Source of the DNA: Deltaproteobacteria bacterium
GTDB lineage: Bacteria; Myxococcota_A; Polyangia; Polyangiales; Polyangiaceae
Length of the DNA: 33,756 nt
Reading direction: 5' to 3'
NCBI GenBank assembly: GCA_016209145.1
Contig: JACQWT010000254.1
Span: 1 to 33,756 of the forward strand
A program made the translations under genes and the position numbers. How positions within the stretch are numbered: the stretch's first letter is position 1; every line of letters starts with the position of its first letter. The notes beneath the pieces were generated by a model. It was not told the origin of the DNA. It searched no databases and saw only the letters and a list, made by a program, of their open reading frames with translations. Of the stretch, positions 1 to 8,774 are shown piece after piece.

Positions 1-2
1 CG

Positions 3-275
3 CCACTGAGCCCGCGCACCGTCCGGGACGACCGCGCGGACAAGCTGCCCGCGTACGCAAGGGAGAACGTGCGGCACGCGTGGCTGGTGGATCCCGCGCA
101 GCGCCTGCTCGAGGTGCTGCGGCTCGAAGGGGGCCGGTGGATGGTGCTCGACGTTTTCAAGGATGACGCGCGCGTTTGCGCCGAGCCGTTCGACGCGATC
201 GAGCTCGACCTGGCCGTGCTCTGGGCCGACGTGGAGCCGGCGGCGCCACCGGGCGGCGCGGCGCGCGCGCGCTGA
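3..275 (+). CDS. Uma2-family nuclease-like protein, C-terminal part (5' end outside window)
   Basis: Only the last 90 codons are present; the frame is open from the window edge to a TGA. The translation begins PLSPRTVRDDRADKLPAYA and continues through RHAWLVDP, LEVLRLEGGRW and AEPFDAIELDL. These match the back half of Uma2 proteins: a Ser-Pro-Ser/Arg-Thr-x-x-x-Asp block, a Lys-x-x-x-Tyr block and a Trp-Leu-Val-Asp-Pro block. Uma2 proteins have a PD-(D/E)XK nuclease fold, are common in large myxobacterial and cyanobacterial genomes, and mostly have no proven role. The upstream catalytic Asp is not in the window, so intactness cannot be judged. An in-frame ATG at 69 would give only 68 residues and is probably internal. 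The family call rests on motif recognition. Confidence 0.7.
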   Translation, partial: PLSPRTVRDDRADKLPAYARENVRHAWLVDPAQRLLEVLRLEGGRWMVLDVFKDDARVCAEPFDAIELDLAVLWADVEPAAPPGGAARAR

Positions 276-353
276 TCCCGGGCGTCGAGGGGCTCGCCCG
301 GCGTTGGCGCGGCGCGGGTGTCTAGCCGAATTGGGGGTGCGGGCGGAAAAGCG

Positions 354-422
354 AACCGCCAAGGCGCCAAGCACGCCAAGAAACCGATTACTCTCCTTGG
401 CGACCTTGGCGTCTTGGCGGCT
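354..422. repeat. Hairpin with short periodic repeats in both arms (REP-like)
   Basis: This lies in the 241-bp gap between the Uma2-like gene and the next gene, where I see nothing else. The left arm carries three CGCCAAG units spaced 8 and 9 nt apart, and the right arm carries three CTTGGCG units spaced 9 and 8 nt apart in mirror order. The arms match at about 25 of 30 positions when one is reverse-complemented, around a 12- to 14-nt AT-richer loop. Its function is unknown. It resembles dispersed intergenic palindromes that I recall from many bacterial genomes, but I cannot verify a family here. Confidence 0.7.
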
Positions 423-516
423 CATCCGGCGGCGCCCCCCGGTTCTGGTAGGCACCCGCGCGGCGCAGCGCCGTCGCCGCCGCGCGCCGATTCCGCTAGG
501 CTGGCGCCCTCTCGCG

Positions 517-1578
517 ATGGACAAGCCCGAAGCACCGCCCGCCGGCCAAGCCGGGGCCCGCGAGCCCAGCGCTCGCCCCGTCGAGCCGCGCTCCGCGGCC
601 CGCGCGCTGTCGGATCTCGTGCTATGCCAGGACGGCGCGATCGAGAAGTACCGGCGCCGGCACCTCGGGCCGACGAGCACGCTCGACGTTGCCCGCCTGG
701 AGCGGGCGCGCGCCGTGCTGCTGGAGCTCGGCCGCATCGTGCTTGCCGGCAGCGACGACGACTGGGAGCGGATCGAGGCGGCCTGGAGCCTGCTCGGCGG
801 CCGTACACCGGGATCCGTGCCCGCCGCGCCCGCCGTCCCCGCGGCAGCGTCGCCCGCCGCGCCGCCGCTCCCGCCCGTCGCCGTGGATGTGCCGCCTGCG
901 CCGCCTGCCGGCCCCCGTCCGCCCCCGCCGGCACGCGGCGCGCGCGTCATGGGCGGGCCGGCGGTCCCGGGCCGGGCGCGCGAGCCTGCCGCGCCCGGGC
1001 CGGTCGCGGCGGACCAGGGAGGCACGCTGCCGCCCGCCCAGCGCTCGCCGTTCGCGGAGGGTGTGCTGCCCTTCGTGTCCGACCACGCCGCATCGCCGCC
1101 GCCGGCGGTGCCCGCGCGGGTGGCCCCGCCGGCGGCGGCGCCGGGCGGGGACGAGACCGCTCCGATCTCGCAGACCGGGCTCGTGGTCGCGCGCTTGCGG
1201 CCCGCCTTGCCCTTCGAGCCGGCACCGCCGGGCGCGGGGCCGGCGCCGGGGGCGGCACGCTCCGGCCCCGCCGGCGCGCCGGCGCTGCCGTTCGACCTGG
1301 TGGGCCGTCCCGCGAGTCCCGTGGCGCCCGGCTCGCCCGAGGACGACACGCCGCCCGCGCTCACGCTGGAGCAGTACGCCTCCCTTTGCGCCGAGCACGC
1401 CGCCTATCCCGATCGCGAGGCGCAGATCGAGACGCGCTACCAGATCCGCGACCGCCCCGGCCGGGCGCGGCTCGACCGGCACTGGCAGGAGCGCTTTGCC
1501 CGCGAGCCGGCCCTGCGGTCCGAGTGGGAGCGCCTGCGCGCCCAGTACCAGGCGTGGTTGACGCAGCAGGGACGCTAG
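517..1578 (+). CDS. Pro/Ala-rich protein of the VgrG cassette, unknown function
   Basis: A protein of 353 residues with three visible parts. The N-terminal part, about residues 25-105, is predicted helical (ALSDLVLCQDGAIEKYRRRH, then a segment with AWSLLGG). The middle, about 110-275, is a low-complexity linker rich in proline, alanine and glycine. The C-terminal part, about 275-350, is a compact charged helical domain starting LTLEQYASLCAEHAAYPDR and ending QYQAWLTQQGR. I recall similar C-terminal domains beside DUF2169 and VgrG genes in myxobacteria, but cannot name a Pfam family. The gene ends 50 bp before vgrG on the same strand, so it probably belongs to the cassette as an adaptor or chaperone; that is inference. 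The ATG at 517 is chosen because the longer open frame from 163 runs through a different-frame gene end and the 354-422 hairpin. Confidence 0.65.
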   Translation: MDKPEAPPAGQAGAREPSARPVEPRSAARALSDLVLCQDGAIEKYRRRHLGPTSTLDVARLERARAVLLELGRIVLAGSDDDWERIEAAWSLLGGRTPGSVPAAPAVPAAASPAAPPLPPVAVDVPPAPPAGPRPPPPARGARVMGGPAVPGRAREPAAPGPVAADQGGTLPPAQRSPFAEGVLPFVSDHAASPPPAVPARVAPPAAAPGGDETAPISQTGLVVARLRPALPFEPAPPGAGPAPGAARSGPAGAPALPFDLVGRPASPVAPGSPEDDTPPALTLEQYASLCAEHAAYPDREAQIETRYQIRDRPGRARLDRHWQERFAREPALRSEWERLRAQYQAWLTQQGR

Positions 1579-1628
1579 GAGATAAGAGGAAGTAGGGGGC
1601 CGGCCGAGCCGCCGGCACGTACTGCGCC

Positions 1629-3995
1629 ATGCCATCCCAAGAGCTCCTGTACTCCTTCCATTGTGCCGTTCTGCCCGAGCTGCACGTCGTCGGCTTCCGC
1701 GGTCGCGAGGCGCTGCTCGAGCCGTACCGCTTCGCCATCGGCCTGCTCGGCAGCGATTCCCAGGACGTCGAACTGGGCAGTGCGTTGGGCGCGCGCGCGG
1801 CGCTCAACGTGCACCTTGCGCCCGGCCGCGGACCGTTCGTCTTCCAGGGCATCATCGCCTCTTTCGAGCTGCTGCACGCCTGGGGCGATCGCGTCCTGTA
1901 CCGGGCCGTGCTCGTGCCTCAGCTCTGGCAGCTCGGCCTGACGCGCCACAGCCGCGTGCTCACGGGCGACACGGTCAAGGAGGCGATCGAGAAGGTGCTC
2001 AAGAGCGGCGGCCTGGGCGCGGGCGACTACCGCTTCGATCTGCTGAGCGAAGGCGAGTACAAGCCGCGCGAGCACACCTGCCAGTACCAGGAGAGCGATC
2101 TCGCCTTCCTCTCGCGCTGGATGGAGCGCGAGGGCCTCTTCTACTACTTCGAGCACGGTGACGACCGCGAGAAGCTCGTCGTCACCGATCGGCCCTGCGC
2201 CTCGCTGCCGGCGCTGCGGCCGGAGGCCGTGCGCTACGTCCCTCCCGCCGGCCCCCAGGACGTGATGCACCTGGAGGCGCTCGAGTCGTTCGTGTGCACG
2301 CATTCGCAGCTTCCCGCGAGCGTGCGGCTGCGCGAGTACGACTACCTCAACCCTTCGCTCGATCACAAGGCCGAGGCCGAGGTTTCGCAGGATGGGGCGG
2401 GCCTCGTGAGCTACTTCGGTGACGGTTACCTCACGAGCCGGGACGGCCGGTCGCGTGCGGGCGAGGTGGAGCGCCTGGCGCGCATCCGCAAGGAGGAACT
2501 GTTGGCGCGCCAGGTACTCTGCCGCGGCCGTGGCCGGGCCTTCCTGCTGCGCACGGGCTACCGCTTCAAGCTCGACGAGCACCCGCGCGACGCCCTGAAC
2601 CAGGAGTATCTCGCCACCGAGATCGAGCACTTCGGCAACCAGTCGGCCGAGGCGCCGGTCGCGCGCCAGCTCCTCGATCTGCCCTACGACGACGAGTACC
2701 GGCTCGAGCTGCGCGCCATTCCGGCGAGCGTGCAGTACCGGCCGGCGCGGCGTACGCCGGCGCCGCGCGTCTACGGCGTCGTGCACGCCGTCGTCGATGG
2801 CGAGCAGGAGAGCGACTATGCCCAGATCGACGAGCATGGCCGCTACAAGGTCAAGATCAAGTTCGACGACCTCGATCTCGCCGACGCCAGCGACACGCAG
2901 GCGGCTAAGGCATCGACCTGGGTCCGGATGCTCCAGCCGCACGCCGGCAGCCCGGAGGGCTTCCACTTCCCGCTGCGCAAGGGCACCGAGGTGCTGCTCG
3001 TCTTCCTGGGCGGAGATCCGGATCGCCCGGTCATCTGCGGCGCGGTGCCGAACGCGCACACGCCCTCGCCCGTGGTGGCGCAGAACCATACCTTCAACAT
3101 CATCCACACGGGCGGCGACAACGTGGTCGCCCTGCAGGACCAGGCGGGCGCGCAGCACGTGGACATCTCCACGCCGCCGAAGGACACCTTCGTGCACCTG
3201 GGCGAGCCGCACGCCGGCCACAGTCACTACATCGTCGAGCACACCGACGGGAACTGCTTCTTCGACATCGGCGGCGACCAGGACATCGAGGTGGGCGGCG
3301 ATCTGACCGAGCACGTCGTGGGCAACGTCACCGAGACCTACGACGCGGCGCAGGACTCCTGGGTGGGCCAGAGCCAGAGCCTCGAGGTCATCGCCAACCA
3401 GGAGATCTGGGTGCACGGCTTCCAGTCGGTCACCGTGGACGGCGCGGTCATCGAGAAGTTCAACACGAGCCAGGCGACGACCGTGGACGGGCCCGAGACC
3501 CACACCGTCACGGGCACGCTCAACCTCAGCGTCACCGGGGCCGTCAGCGAGAAGTTCGACGCCCTGCACACCCTCAAGGTCGGCGGCCCGCAGTTCGTCA
3601 CCGTGACCGGTCCGGTGATGGAGACCTTCTCGACCAACCACATCTTCACGATCGGCGGCCCGCAGATCGTGACCGTGGCGGGCCCCGTCCTCTACACTAC
3701 GCCGAGCTTCACCATCATCACGCCCTCCTTCAAGGTGCTGCCGGCGAGCTGGTGGAAGTGGGCATGGCTGAGCGGCGAGGGCGTGGCTTTGAAGCTCGGC
3801 CTCTACGGTGCCAAGATCGAGGCCGGCGTGGTCGCCGCGGCGGTGTACGGCATAAAGGCCGACGTGGTGGGCCTCAAGATCGACATCGCCGGGGCCAAGT
3901 ACGCCAACAAGCCGATCGAGCTCGGCAACAGCGGGAGCAAGTTGAAGAGCGGCGGCATCAACCTGTACATGTTTGCGCTGGTGATCATCATCTGA
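1629..3995 (+). CDS. vgrG: Type VI secretion spike protein VgrG
   Basis: A VgrG/TssI homologue of 788 residues that would form the trimeric spike of a contractile injection machine. The N-terminal ~370 residues form the gp27-like part (FHCAVLPELHVVGFRGREAL; REHTCQYQESDLAFLSRWME; EGLFYYFEH). A gp5-like OB domain follows at about 385-480 (QIDEHGRYKVKIKFD; STWVRMLQPHAG; FPLRKGTEVLLVFLGGDPDR). From about 520 to 690 there is a beta-helix needle with repeated units such as GGPQ-VTV-GPV. The last ~95 residues are an added hydrophobic, alanine/glycine-rich tail ending LYMFALVIII, unlike a plain needle. No lysozyme, ADP-ribosyltransferase or other toxin domain is recognisable. The next gene follows after a 24-bp gap, consistent with one operon. 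No good ribosome-binding site precedes ATG 1629. Confidence 0.92.
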   Translation: MPSQELLYSFHCAVLPELHVVGFRGREALLEPYRFAIGLLGSDSQDVELGSALGARAALNVHLAPGRGPFVFQGIIASFELLHAWGDRVLYRAVLVPQLWQLGLTRHSRVLTGDTVKEAIEKVLKSGGLGAGDYRFDLLSEGEYKPREHTCQYQESDLAFLSRWMEREGLFYYFEHGDDREKLVVTDRPCASLPALRPEAVRYVPPAGPQDVMHLEALESFVCTHSQLPASVRLREYDYLNPSLDHKAEAEVSQDGAGLVSYFGDGYLTSRDGRSRAGEVERLARIRKEELLARQVLCRGRGRAFLLRTGYRFKLDEHPRDALNQEYLATEIEHFGNQSAEAPVARQLLDLPYDDEYRLELRAIPASVQYRPARRTPAPRVYGVVHAVVDGEQESDYAQIDEHGRYKVKIKFDDLDLADASDTQAAKASTWVRMLQPHAGSPEGFHFPLRKGTEVLLVFLGGDPDRPVICGAVPNAHTPSPVVAQNHTFNIIHTGGDNVVALQDQAGAQHVDISTPPKDTFVHLGEPHAGHSHYIVEHTDGNCFFDIGGDQDIEVGGDLTEHVVGNVTETYDAAQDSWVGQSQSLEVIANQEIWVHGFQSVTVDGAVIEKFNTSQATTVDGPETHTVTGTLNLSVTGAVSEKFDALHTLKVGGPQFVTVTGPVMETFSTNHIFTIGGPQIVTVAGPVLYTTPSFTIITPSFKVLPASWWKWAWLSGEGVALKLGLYGAKIEAGVVAAAVYGIKADVVGLKIDIAGAKYANKPIELGNSGSKLKSGGINLYMFALVIII

Positions 3996-4019
3996 GCTCG
4001 CCGCGGGCGGAGCCGAGCC

Positions 4020-6668
4020 GTGAGAGTCATCAAGCCGCTGTCCCTGGGCCTGCTGACGCGCTGCTTCGAGCACGAGCGGCAGAGCTACCTGGTCGTCTCG
4101 CCCATCGTCCACTTCGGCTTCGGTTCCTCGCGTCCTCTGCCCGAGGTCGAGCTCTGGAAGCTCGTTGGCGCCGAGCTGGGCGAGGGCGTGCTGCTCGACG
4201 AGGCGATGTGGAAGGCTCGCGGCGAGCTGCTGGTCACCGGCCGGGCCTACGTGCCCGGCGGCGCACCGCGACCGGCGTGCTCGGTGCGCGTGGCCCTGGG
4301 CTCCATCGACAAGACGCTCTGGGTGGTGGGCGATAGATCCTGGAAGCACGGCGCGGCTACGGAGCCCGAGCCTTTCGCACAGATGCCCATCGACTGGGCG
4401 CATGCCTTTGGCGGCGCCGGCTACGGGCCGAACCCGCTGGGCAAGGGCCTGGCGCCCGTCGTCGTGGACGGCCGGAGCGTGCACCCGCTGCCCAACGTCG
4501 AGGATCCCGCCCGCCTCGTGCGCACGCCGACGGATCGACCTGAGCCGGCCGGCCTCGGGCCCTACGACCTCACCTGGCCGCAGCGTTTCTCCAAGGTGGG
4601 TACGTACGACTCGCGCTGGTTCAAGGAGCGCTTCCCCGGCCTGGCGGAGGATCTCGACTGGGCTTTCTTCCAGACGGCGCCCATCGACCAGCAGATCGAG
4701 GGCTACTTCACCGGCGACGAGCCGTTCGTGGTCGAAGGCATGCACGCGAGTAAATCGCGCCTGGAGGGCCGCCTTCCGGGGCTGCGGGCGCGCGCCTGGC
4801 TGCGCCTGCGCGCCGGCGGGCCCCTCGTCGAGCTGGACACGCGCCTCGATACGGTGCGCCTCTTGCCCCACGTCGAGCGCGGCGTGCTCGTCTTCCGCGG
4901 CGTTGCCAAGGTGGCCGAGGACGACGCGGCCGACGTGAGCGAGCTCATGCTCGCCTGCGAGAGGCTGGGCGCGCCGCGCCCGGCCGAGCACTACGAGCGC
5001 GTGCTGGCGCAGCGGCTCGACAAGGAGAAGGGCTACCTGTACGCGCTGCGCGACTCCGACCTCACGCCCGCCCCGGACCAGGGCGAGCCGGCGCCGTTCC
5101 CGGATCCGGCCGGCGCGGTGGGTCTGCTCGCCGGCGACGCGCCGATCTTGCGCCAGCGGCTGCGGCGCCGGGCCGAGATCGAGCGCGAGAAGATGCGCGA
5201 GGAGGCGCGCGCGGCCGGGGTCGATCCCGACGGGCTCGACTACCTGAAGCCGCTGCCGCCCGACGAGCCGGTGCCCGCGATAGAGGAGCTGCCGCAAGTC
5301 GTGGAGCGCGCCCTCGCGGTGGTCGAGGAGCAGAAGCAGCAGGCCGAGCAGAAGAAGGCCGAGCTCGGCCAGGAGCTGCGGCGCACTTGCCAGGAGGCGG
5401 GCCTGGACTACGAGGCGGTGATGCGCGACGCCGAGCAGCAGCGCGGTGGCCCGCCCCGCTTCAGCGCCGACGAGGAGCTCGCCAAGCTGCGGGAGCTGCG
5501 CGCGGAGCTCGTCCGCGCGGGAGGGAGCACCGCCGAGCTGGACGCCCTTTGCGCCGATCCCGAGCTGGAGCCCCGGCTGCGGCGGGCCGAGGACCAGATG
5601 CGCGAAGCCTACCGTCTGAGCGCCCACTACGCCGATCCCGCGCCGCGGCCCGGCGCGGAGCGCGCGGCCGCGCTGCGCGAGGCGCTCGATCGCGCGCGGC
5701 GGGCGGGAAGCAGCCACGCGCGCGTCGATCTCACCGGCGTGGATCTGTCCGGCCTCGATCTGCACGGGGCCGACTTGCGTGAGGCGTTCCTGGAGCGCGC
5801 CAACCTGGCCGGCGCGGATCTGCGCGCGGCCGATCTCACGAGCGCCGTGCTGGCGCGGGCCGATCTCACCGGGGCCAGGCTCGACGGCGCCAAGCTGGCC
5901 GGAGCCAATCTCGGCCGGGCAGTGCTGCGCCAGGCATCGCTGGGGCAGGCCGATCTCGCCGGCACCATCCTCGCGGGCGCGGATCTCTCGCAGGCATCGC
6001 TGCGCGGCGCGCGCCTGGTGCAGGCCGATCTCACCGACGCCGTCGTGGCCGGAGCCGACTTCGGCGAGCTGCGGGCAGAGAGCCTGTTCCTCGTGCGCGT
6101 GGATCTTTCCGGCACGCTGTGGACCCGCGCCCAGGCCACCCAGTGCGCCTTCGTGGAGGTCGATCTGGCAGGCGCCGACTTCTCGGGCGCGCGGCTCGAG
6201 AAGTCGGCCTTCGTGTCGTGCCGCGGCGCGCAGGCGCGCTTCGCGGACGCCAGCCTGGAGAACCTGCGCATCGTGCACGGCTCGCGCTTTCCCGGCGCGA
6301 GCTTCGTCAAGGCGAGCCTGCGCGGCGCCAACCTGCGCGGCACGGATCTGGGCGGGGCCGACTTCACACAGGCCGATCTCGATCGCGCCGATCTGAGCGA
6401 GTGCAAGCTGGAGGAGGCGCGCTTCTATCGGGCCACCGCCCGGGGCGCGATGTTCGCCAAGGCCGACCTGAGCCGCGCCGATCTCACGTCGGTCAACCTG
6501 ATGGACGGCATCCTCCAGAAGGCCCGTATCCGCGGCACAATCTTCCGCGGCGCCAACCTGTTTCGCGTCGACTTCGCCAAGGTGGACGGCGATGCCGGCA
6601 CCGTATTCGACGATGCCAACATGAAGCTCATCCGCTTCGTGGAGCGCAGGAGCGATGCAACGCGCTAG
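4020..6668 (+). CDS. DUF2169 adaptor fused to pentapeptide repeats
   Basis: A protein of 882 residues read from a GTG start 24 bp after vgrG. Residues 1 to ~300 are a DUF2169 domain (IVHFGFGSSRPLPEVELWK; FGGAGYGPNPLGKG; GVLVFRGVAKVAEDDAADVS). DUF2169 proteins act as adaptors or chaperones that load effectors onto VgrG in studied systems. Residues ~380-560 are charged and largely coiled coil (EEQKQQAEQKKAELGQELRR). From about 570 to 870 there is a long run of A(D/N)LxxAxL pentapeptide repeats (VDLTGVDLSGLDLHGADLRE), which fold as a right-handed quadrilateral helix. The fusion puts loading and a rod-like module on one chain, so the C-terminal part could be cargo or a spike extension. The 3' end overlaps the next gene by 14 bp, implying translational coupling. 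Confidence 0.88.
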   Translation: MRVIKPLSLGLLTRCFEHERQSYLVVSPIVHFGFGSSRPLPEVELWKLVGAELGEGVLLDEAMWKARGELLVTGRAYVPGGAPRPACSVRVALGSIDKTLWVVGDRSWKHGAATEPEPFAQMPIDWAHAFGGAGYGPNPLGKGLAPVVVDGRSVHPLPNVEDPARLVRTPTDRPEPAGLGPYDLTWPQRFSKVGTYDSRWFKERFPGLAEDLDWAFFQTAPIDQQIEGYFTGDEPFVVEGMHASKSRLEGRLPGLRARAWLRLRAGGPLVELDTRLDTVRLLPHVERGVLVFRGVAKVAEDDAADVSELMLACERLGAPRPAEHYERVLAQRLDKEKGYLYALRDSDLTPAPDQGEPAPFPDPAGAVGLLAGDAPILRQRLRRRAEIEREKMREEARAAGVDPDGLDYLKPLPPDEPVPAIEELPQVVERALAVVEEQKQQAEQKKAELGQELRRTCQEAGLDYEAVMRDAEQQRGGPPRFSADEELAKLRELRAELVRAGGSTAELDALCADPELEPRLRRAEDQMREAYRLSAHYADPAPRPGAERAAALREALDRARRAGSSHARVDLTGVDLSGLDLHGADLREAFLERANLAGADLRAADLTSAVLARADLTGARLDGAKLAGANLGRAVLRQASLGQADLAGTILAGADLSQASLRGARLVQADLTDAVVAGADFGELRAESLFLVRVDLSGTLWTRAQATQCAFVEVDLAGADFSGARLEKSAFVSCRGAQARFADASLENLRIVHGSRFPGASFVKASLRGANLRGTDLGGADFTQADLDRADLSECKLEEARFYRATARGAMFAKADLSRADLTSVNLMDGILQKARIRGTIFRGANLFRVDFAKVDGDAGTVFDDANMKLIRFVERRSDATR

Positions 6669-7710
6669 CCTGGAGGCCAAGGTTCGCGACGGCGAGATCC
6701 TGAGCGGGCTCGATCTGTCGGGCCTGGATCTCTCCGGCGCCGACCTGTCCGGCGCGATCATGGAGCGCGTCTGCTTGCGCCGCGCGAACCTCGCCGGCGC
6801 AAGGCTGTGCGAGGCGATCCTGAGCGCCTGCGATCTGGGTGAGGCCCTCCTGGGCGGCGCGGATCTCGGCCAGGTGGTGATGGACAAGTGCTCGCTTGCC
6901 GGCGCGGATCTGCGCCAGGCGCGGCTGCTCGCGGCGCGGCTGAGCGTGGCGGATCTGTCCCATGCCGATCTGGGCGGCGCCGACCTGGGCACGGCGATGC
7001 TGGTGCAGCCGGCCCTCTTGGGCGCGCGGCTTTGCGGCTGCAATCTGGAGCGCACGGTGGTGATCGACGCTACGAGCACCGCCAACCTCGATCTCTCCGG
7101 CGCGAGCCTCAAGCAGACCGTGCTCATGAAGGCGGATCTGAGGTCGGCCGTCCTGACCGGCGCGCACATCGAGCTGGCGGTGTTGCTCGAGTGCAAGCTC
7201 GCCGGGCAGAGCCTGGCGGGCGCCTCGCTGGCGCTCACGCAGTTGATGGGCGCGGACTTGAGCCGCTGCGACCTGTCGGACGCGACCCTGACCCGGTGCA
7301 ACTTCAAGGACGCGTGCCTGGCGGGCGCGCGTCTGGACGGCGCCAAGGCCGAGAACGCGCTGTTCGTGGGCGCGAAGCTGGCGGGCGCGAGCCTGCGGGG
7401 CGCACGGCTCTACCAGTCGATCTTCATCGACGCGGATCTGACGGACGCGGACGCCACGGACGCGTGCTTGGAGCAGTGCGTCCTGCACCGTGCCCGCTGC
7501 GTCGGCGCGAAGCTCGGCGGCGCCAACTTGACCTACGCCGACCTCTCCGGGGCCGACCTGTCGGGGGCGGACTTGGCCGGCGCCACGATGTTTCGCACGC
7601 GGCTGCACGCCGTGGTGGAGAAGGGCACTACGTACGGGCCGGGGCGCGCCTCCGCGCTCGGCGACGATGCGGATTTGGCGGAGGCCGAGCGATGGCAGCC
7701 AACCCACTAA
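6655..7710 (+). CDS. Pentapeptide-repeat protein of the VgrG cassette
   Basis: A protein of 351 residues made almost entirely of pentapeptide repeats from residue ~15 to ~325 (LDLSGLDLSGADLSGAIME; LSGADLSGADLAGATMFRT). There is no signal peptide or membrane segment. Its short tail ends AEAERWQPTH. ATG 6655 lies inside the end of the DUF2169 gene, just after AGGAG, so the two are probably translationally coupled. It is likely a paralogue of the C-terminal half of the upstream protein, made by partial duplication. A right-handed beta-helix rod is the expected fold. Some pentapeptide proteins mimic DNA (MfpA, Qnr), but nothing here points to that. In this context a spike-associated or cargo role is inferred. 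Confidence 0.85.
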   Translation: MQRASLEAKVRDGEILSGLDLSGLDLSGADLSGAIMERVCLRRANLAGARLCEAILSACDLGEALLGGADLGQVVMDKCSLAGADLRQARLLAARLSVADLSHADLGGADLGTAMLVQPALLGARLCGCNLERTVVIDATSTANLDLSGASLKQTVLMKADLRSAVLTGAHIELAVLLECKLAGQSLAGASLALTQLMGADLSRCDLSDATLTRCNFKDACLAGARLDGAKAENALFVGAKLAGASLRGARLYQSIFIDADLTDADATDACLEQCVLHRARCVGAKLGGANLTYADLSGADLSGADLAGATMFRTRLHAVVEKGTTYGPGRASALGDDADLAEAERWQPTH

Positions 7711-7720
7711 GGAGACGGAC

Positions 7721-8371
7721 ATGAGCAATCTTGCACGCAAGCTCGATCGCGCACGGCTTCACCAGGAGATCGCCACCGTCGTCGAGGTGGGGCAGGATGA
7801 CCGCGTCGGGGTGCAGCTCGACGGACGCAGGCATGCAGCGCGGCGGGCGGCGAGCTGCTTGCTGCGGCCGGAGCCGGGCGACGTCGTGCTTCTCGCGCTG
7901 GGATCGGGCTGGGAGGCGTGGGTGCTCGCCGTGCTGGAGCGCAAGGGCGCGCGCGCGCGCCTGGAGCTCGACGGCGACGTCGAGATCAGCGCTCCGCGCG
8001 GCCGGCTCTCGCTCGCGGGGCAGGAGGGCCTGGCGCTCACCTCGGCTGGCGAGCTCAGCCTTGCCGCCCGGGCGGTGCGGCTGCGCGCGCTGGAGGGCAG
8101 CCTCGTGGTGGGAACGCTGGTTTACGTGGGCCGTCTGATCGAGGCGCAGGTCGAGAAGGTGTCCACCGTCGCCGACGCCGCCGAGCTCCTGGCCGAAAGG
8201 CTCGTGCAGCGCGTCGGCCGGCTCTACCGCCGCGTGACCGAGATGGAGCAGGTGCGTGCGCGCCAGATCGACTACACGGCGGAGGCGACGCTGACGCTGC
8301 GCGGCGAGAATGCGGTCGTCTCGGCCCGCAAGCTCGCCAAGGTGGACGCCGAGCAGATCCACCTCGGCTGA
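7721..8371 (+). CDS. DUF3540 family protein
   Basis: A protein of 216 residues starting MSNLARKLDRARLHQEIATV, with AAGGAG six bases before the ATG. The first ~130 residues are beta-rich (VEVGQDDRVGVQLDGRR; CLLRPEPGDVVLLALGSGW; WVLAVLERKGARARLELDGD), and a helical C-terminal part follows (AELLAERLVQRVGRLYRRV). Length, motifs and position between a DUF2169 gene and a DUF4150 gene fit DUF3540, a family found almost only in VgrG/PAAR cassettes and of unproven biochemical role. It starts 10 bp after the pentapeptide gene and ends 7 bp before the DUF4150 gene, so it is part of the same transcript. An in-frame ATG at 7667 lies inside the preceding gene and lacks a ribosome-binding site. Confidence 0.82.
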   Translation: MSNLARKLDRARLHQEIATVVEVGQDDRVGVQLDGRRHAARRAASCLLRPEPGDVVLLALGSGWEAWVLAVLERKGARARLELDGDVEISAPRGRLSLAGQEGLALTSAGELSLAARAVRLRALEGSLVVGTLVYVGRLIEAQVEKVSTVADAAELLAERLVQRVGRLYRRVTEMEQVRARQIDYTAEATLTLRGENAVVSARKLAKVDAEQIHLG

Positions 8372-8378
8372 GGGTCAT

Positions 8379-8771
8379 ATGTTTGCCAACACGCAGATGA
8401 TGGGCGTCGACATCGGCTTCCCGGACGTGTGCCTCACGCCCACGCCGGCACCGGTGCCCATTCCGTACCCCAACATCGCCTTAGGTCCCATGGGCGTGCC
8501 TGCGGCCTACAACGTGCTGTTCATGTGCACGCCGGCGCACAACATGGCGACCACCATCGTGATGACCAACGGCGACAACGCCGGCGTGGCGCTGGGCGTG
8601 GCCTCGGGCACCGTGATGGGGCCGGCGCGTCACCTGACCGCGGCGTTCACCGTGCTCGTGGGCGGCATCCCGGCCACGCGCCTTACGAGCGTGGCGCTGC
8701 AGAACTCGACCAACTGCCCCGGCATGCGCCTGGTGCCCAGCCAGGTCAAGGTGCTGCTCCTGGCGCCGTGA
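8379..8771 (+). CDS. DUF4150 PAAR-like spike-tip protein
   Basis: A protein of 130 residues starting MFANTQMMGVDIGFPDVCLT. It has the DUF4150 pattern: a proline-rich start with TPTPAPVPIPYPN, a TTIVMTNGDNAG segment, GVASGTVMGPARHLTA, and an end with NSTNCPGMRLVPSQVKVLLL. DUF4150 proteins are PAAR-like and sit as a sharpened cap on the VgrG trimer, often carrying or recruiting an effector. This one stops right after the tip domain, with no toxin fused to it. GAGGG lies just before ATG 8379. Its stop codon is inside the 11-bp direct repeat that flanks the mobile element, so the element inserted exactly at the end of the gene. Whatever effector or immunity genes followed before the insertion are not visible. 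Confidence 0.88.
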   Translation: MFANTQMMGVDIGFPDVCLTPTPAPVPIPYPNIALGPMGVPAAYNVLFMCTPAHNMATTIVMTNGDNAGVALGVASGTVMGPARHLTAAFTVLVGGIPATRLTSVALQNSTNCPGMRLVPSQVKVLLLAP

Positions 8772-8774
8772 GGC

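Noticed and set aside
1575-7346. A 1923-codon open frame on the minus strand opposite the VgrG cassette
   Set aside because: It is a composition effect: pentapeptide and GC-biased codons keep the opposite frame open. It has no ribosome-binding site and no domain, and the plus strand holds clear families throughout.
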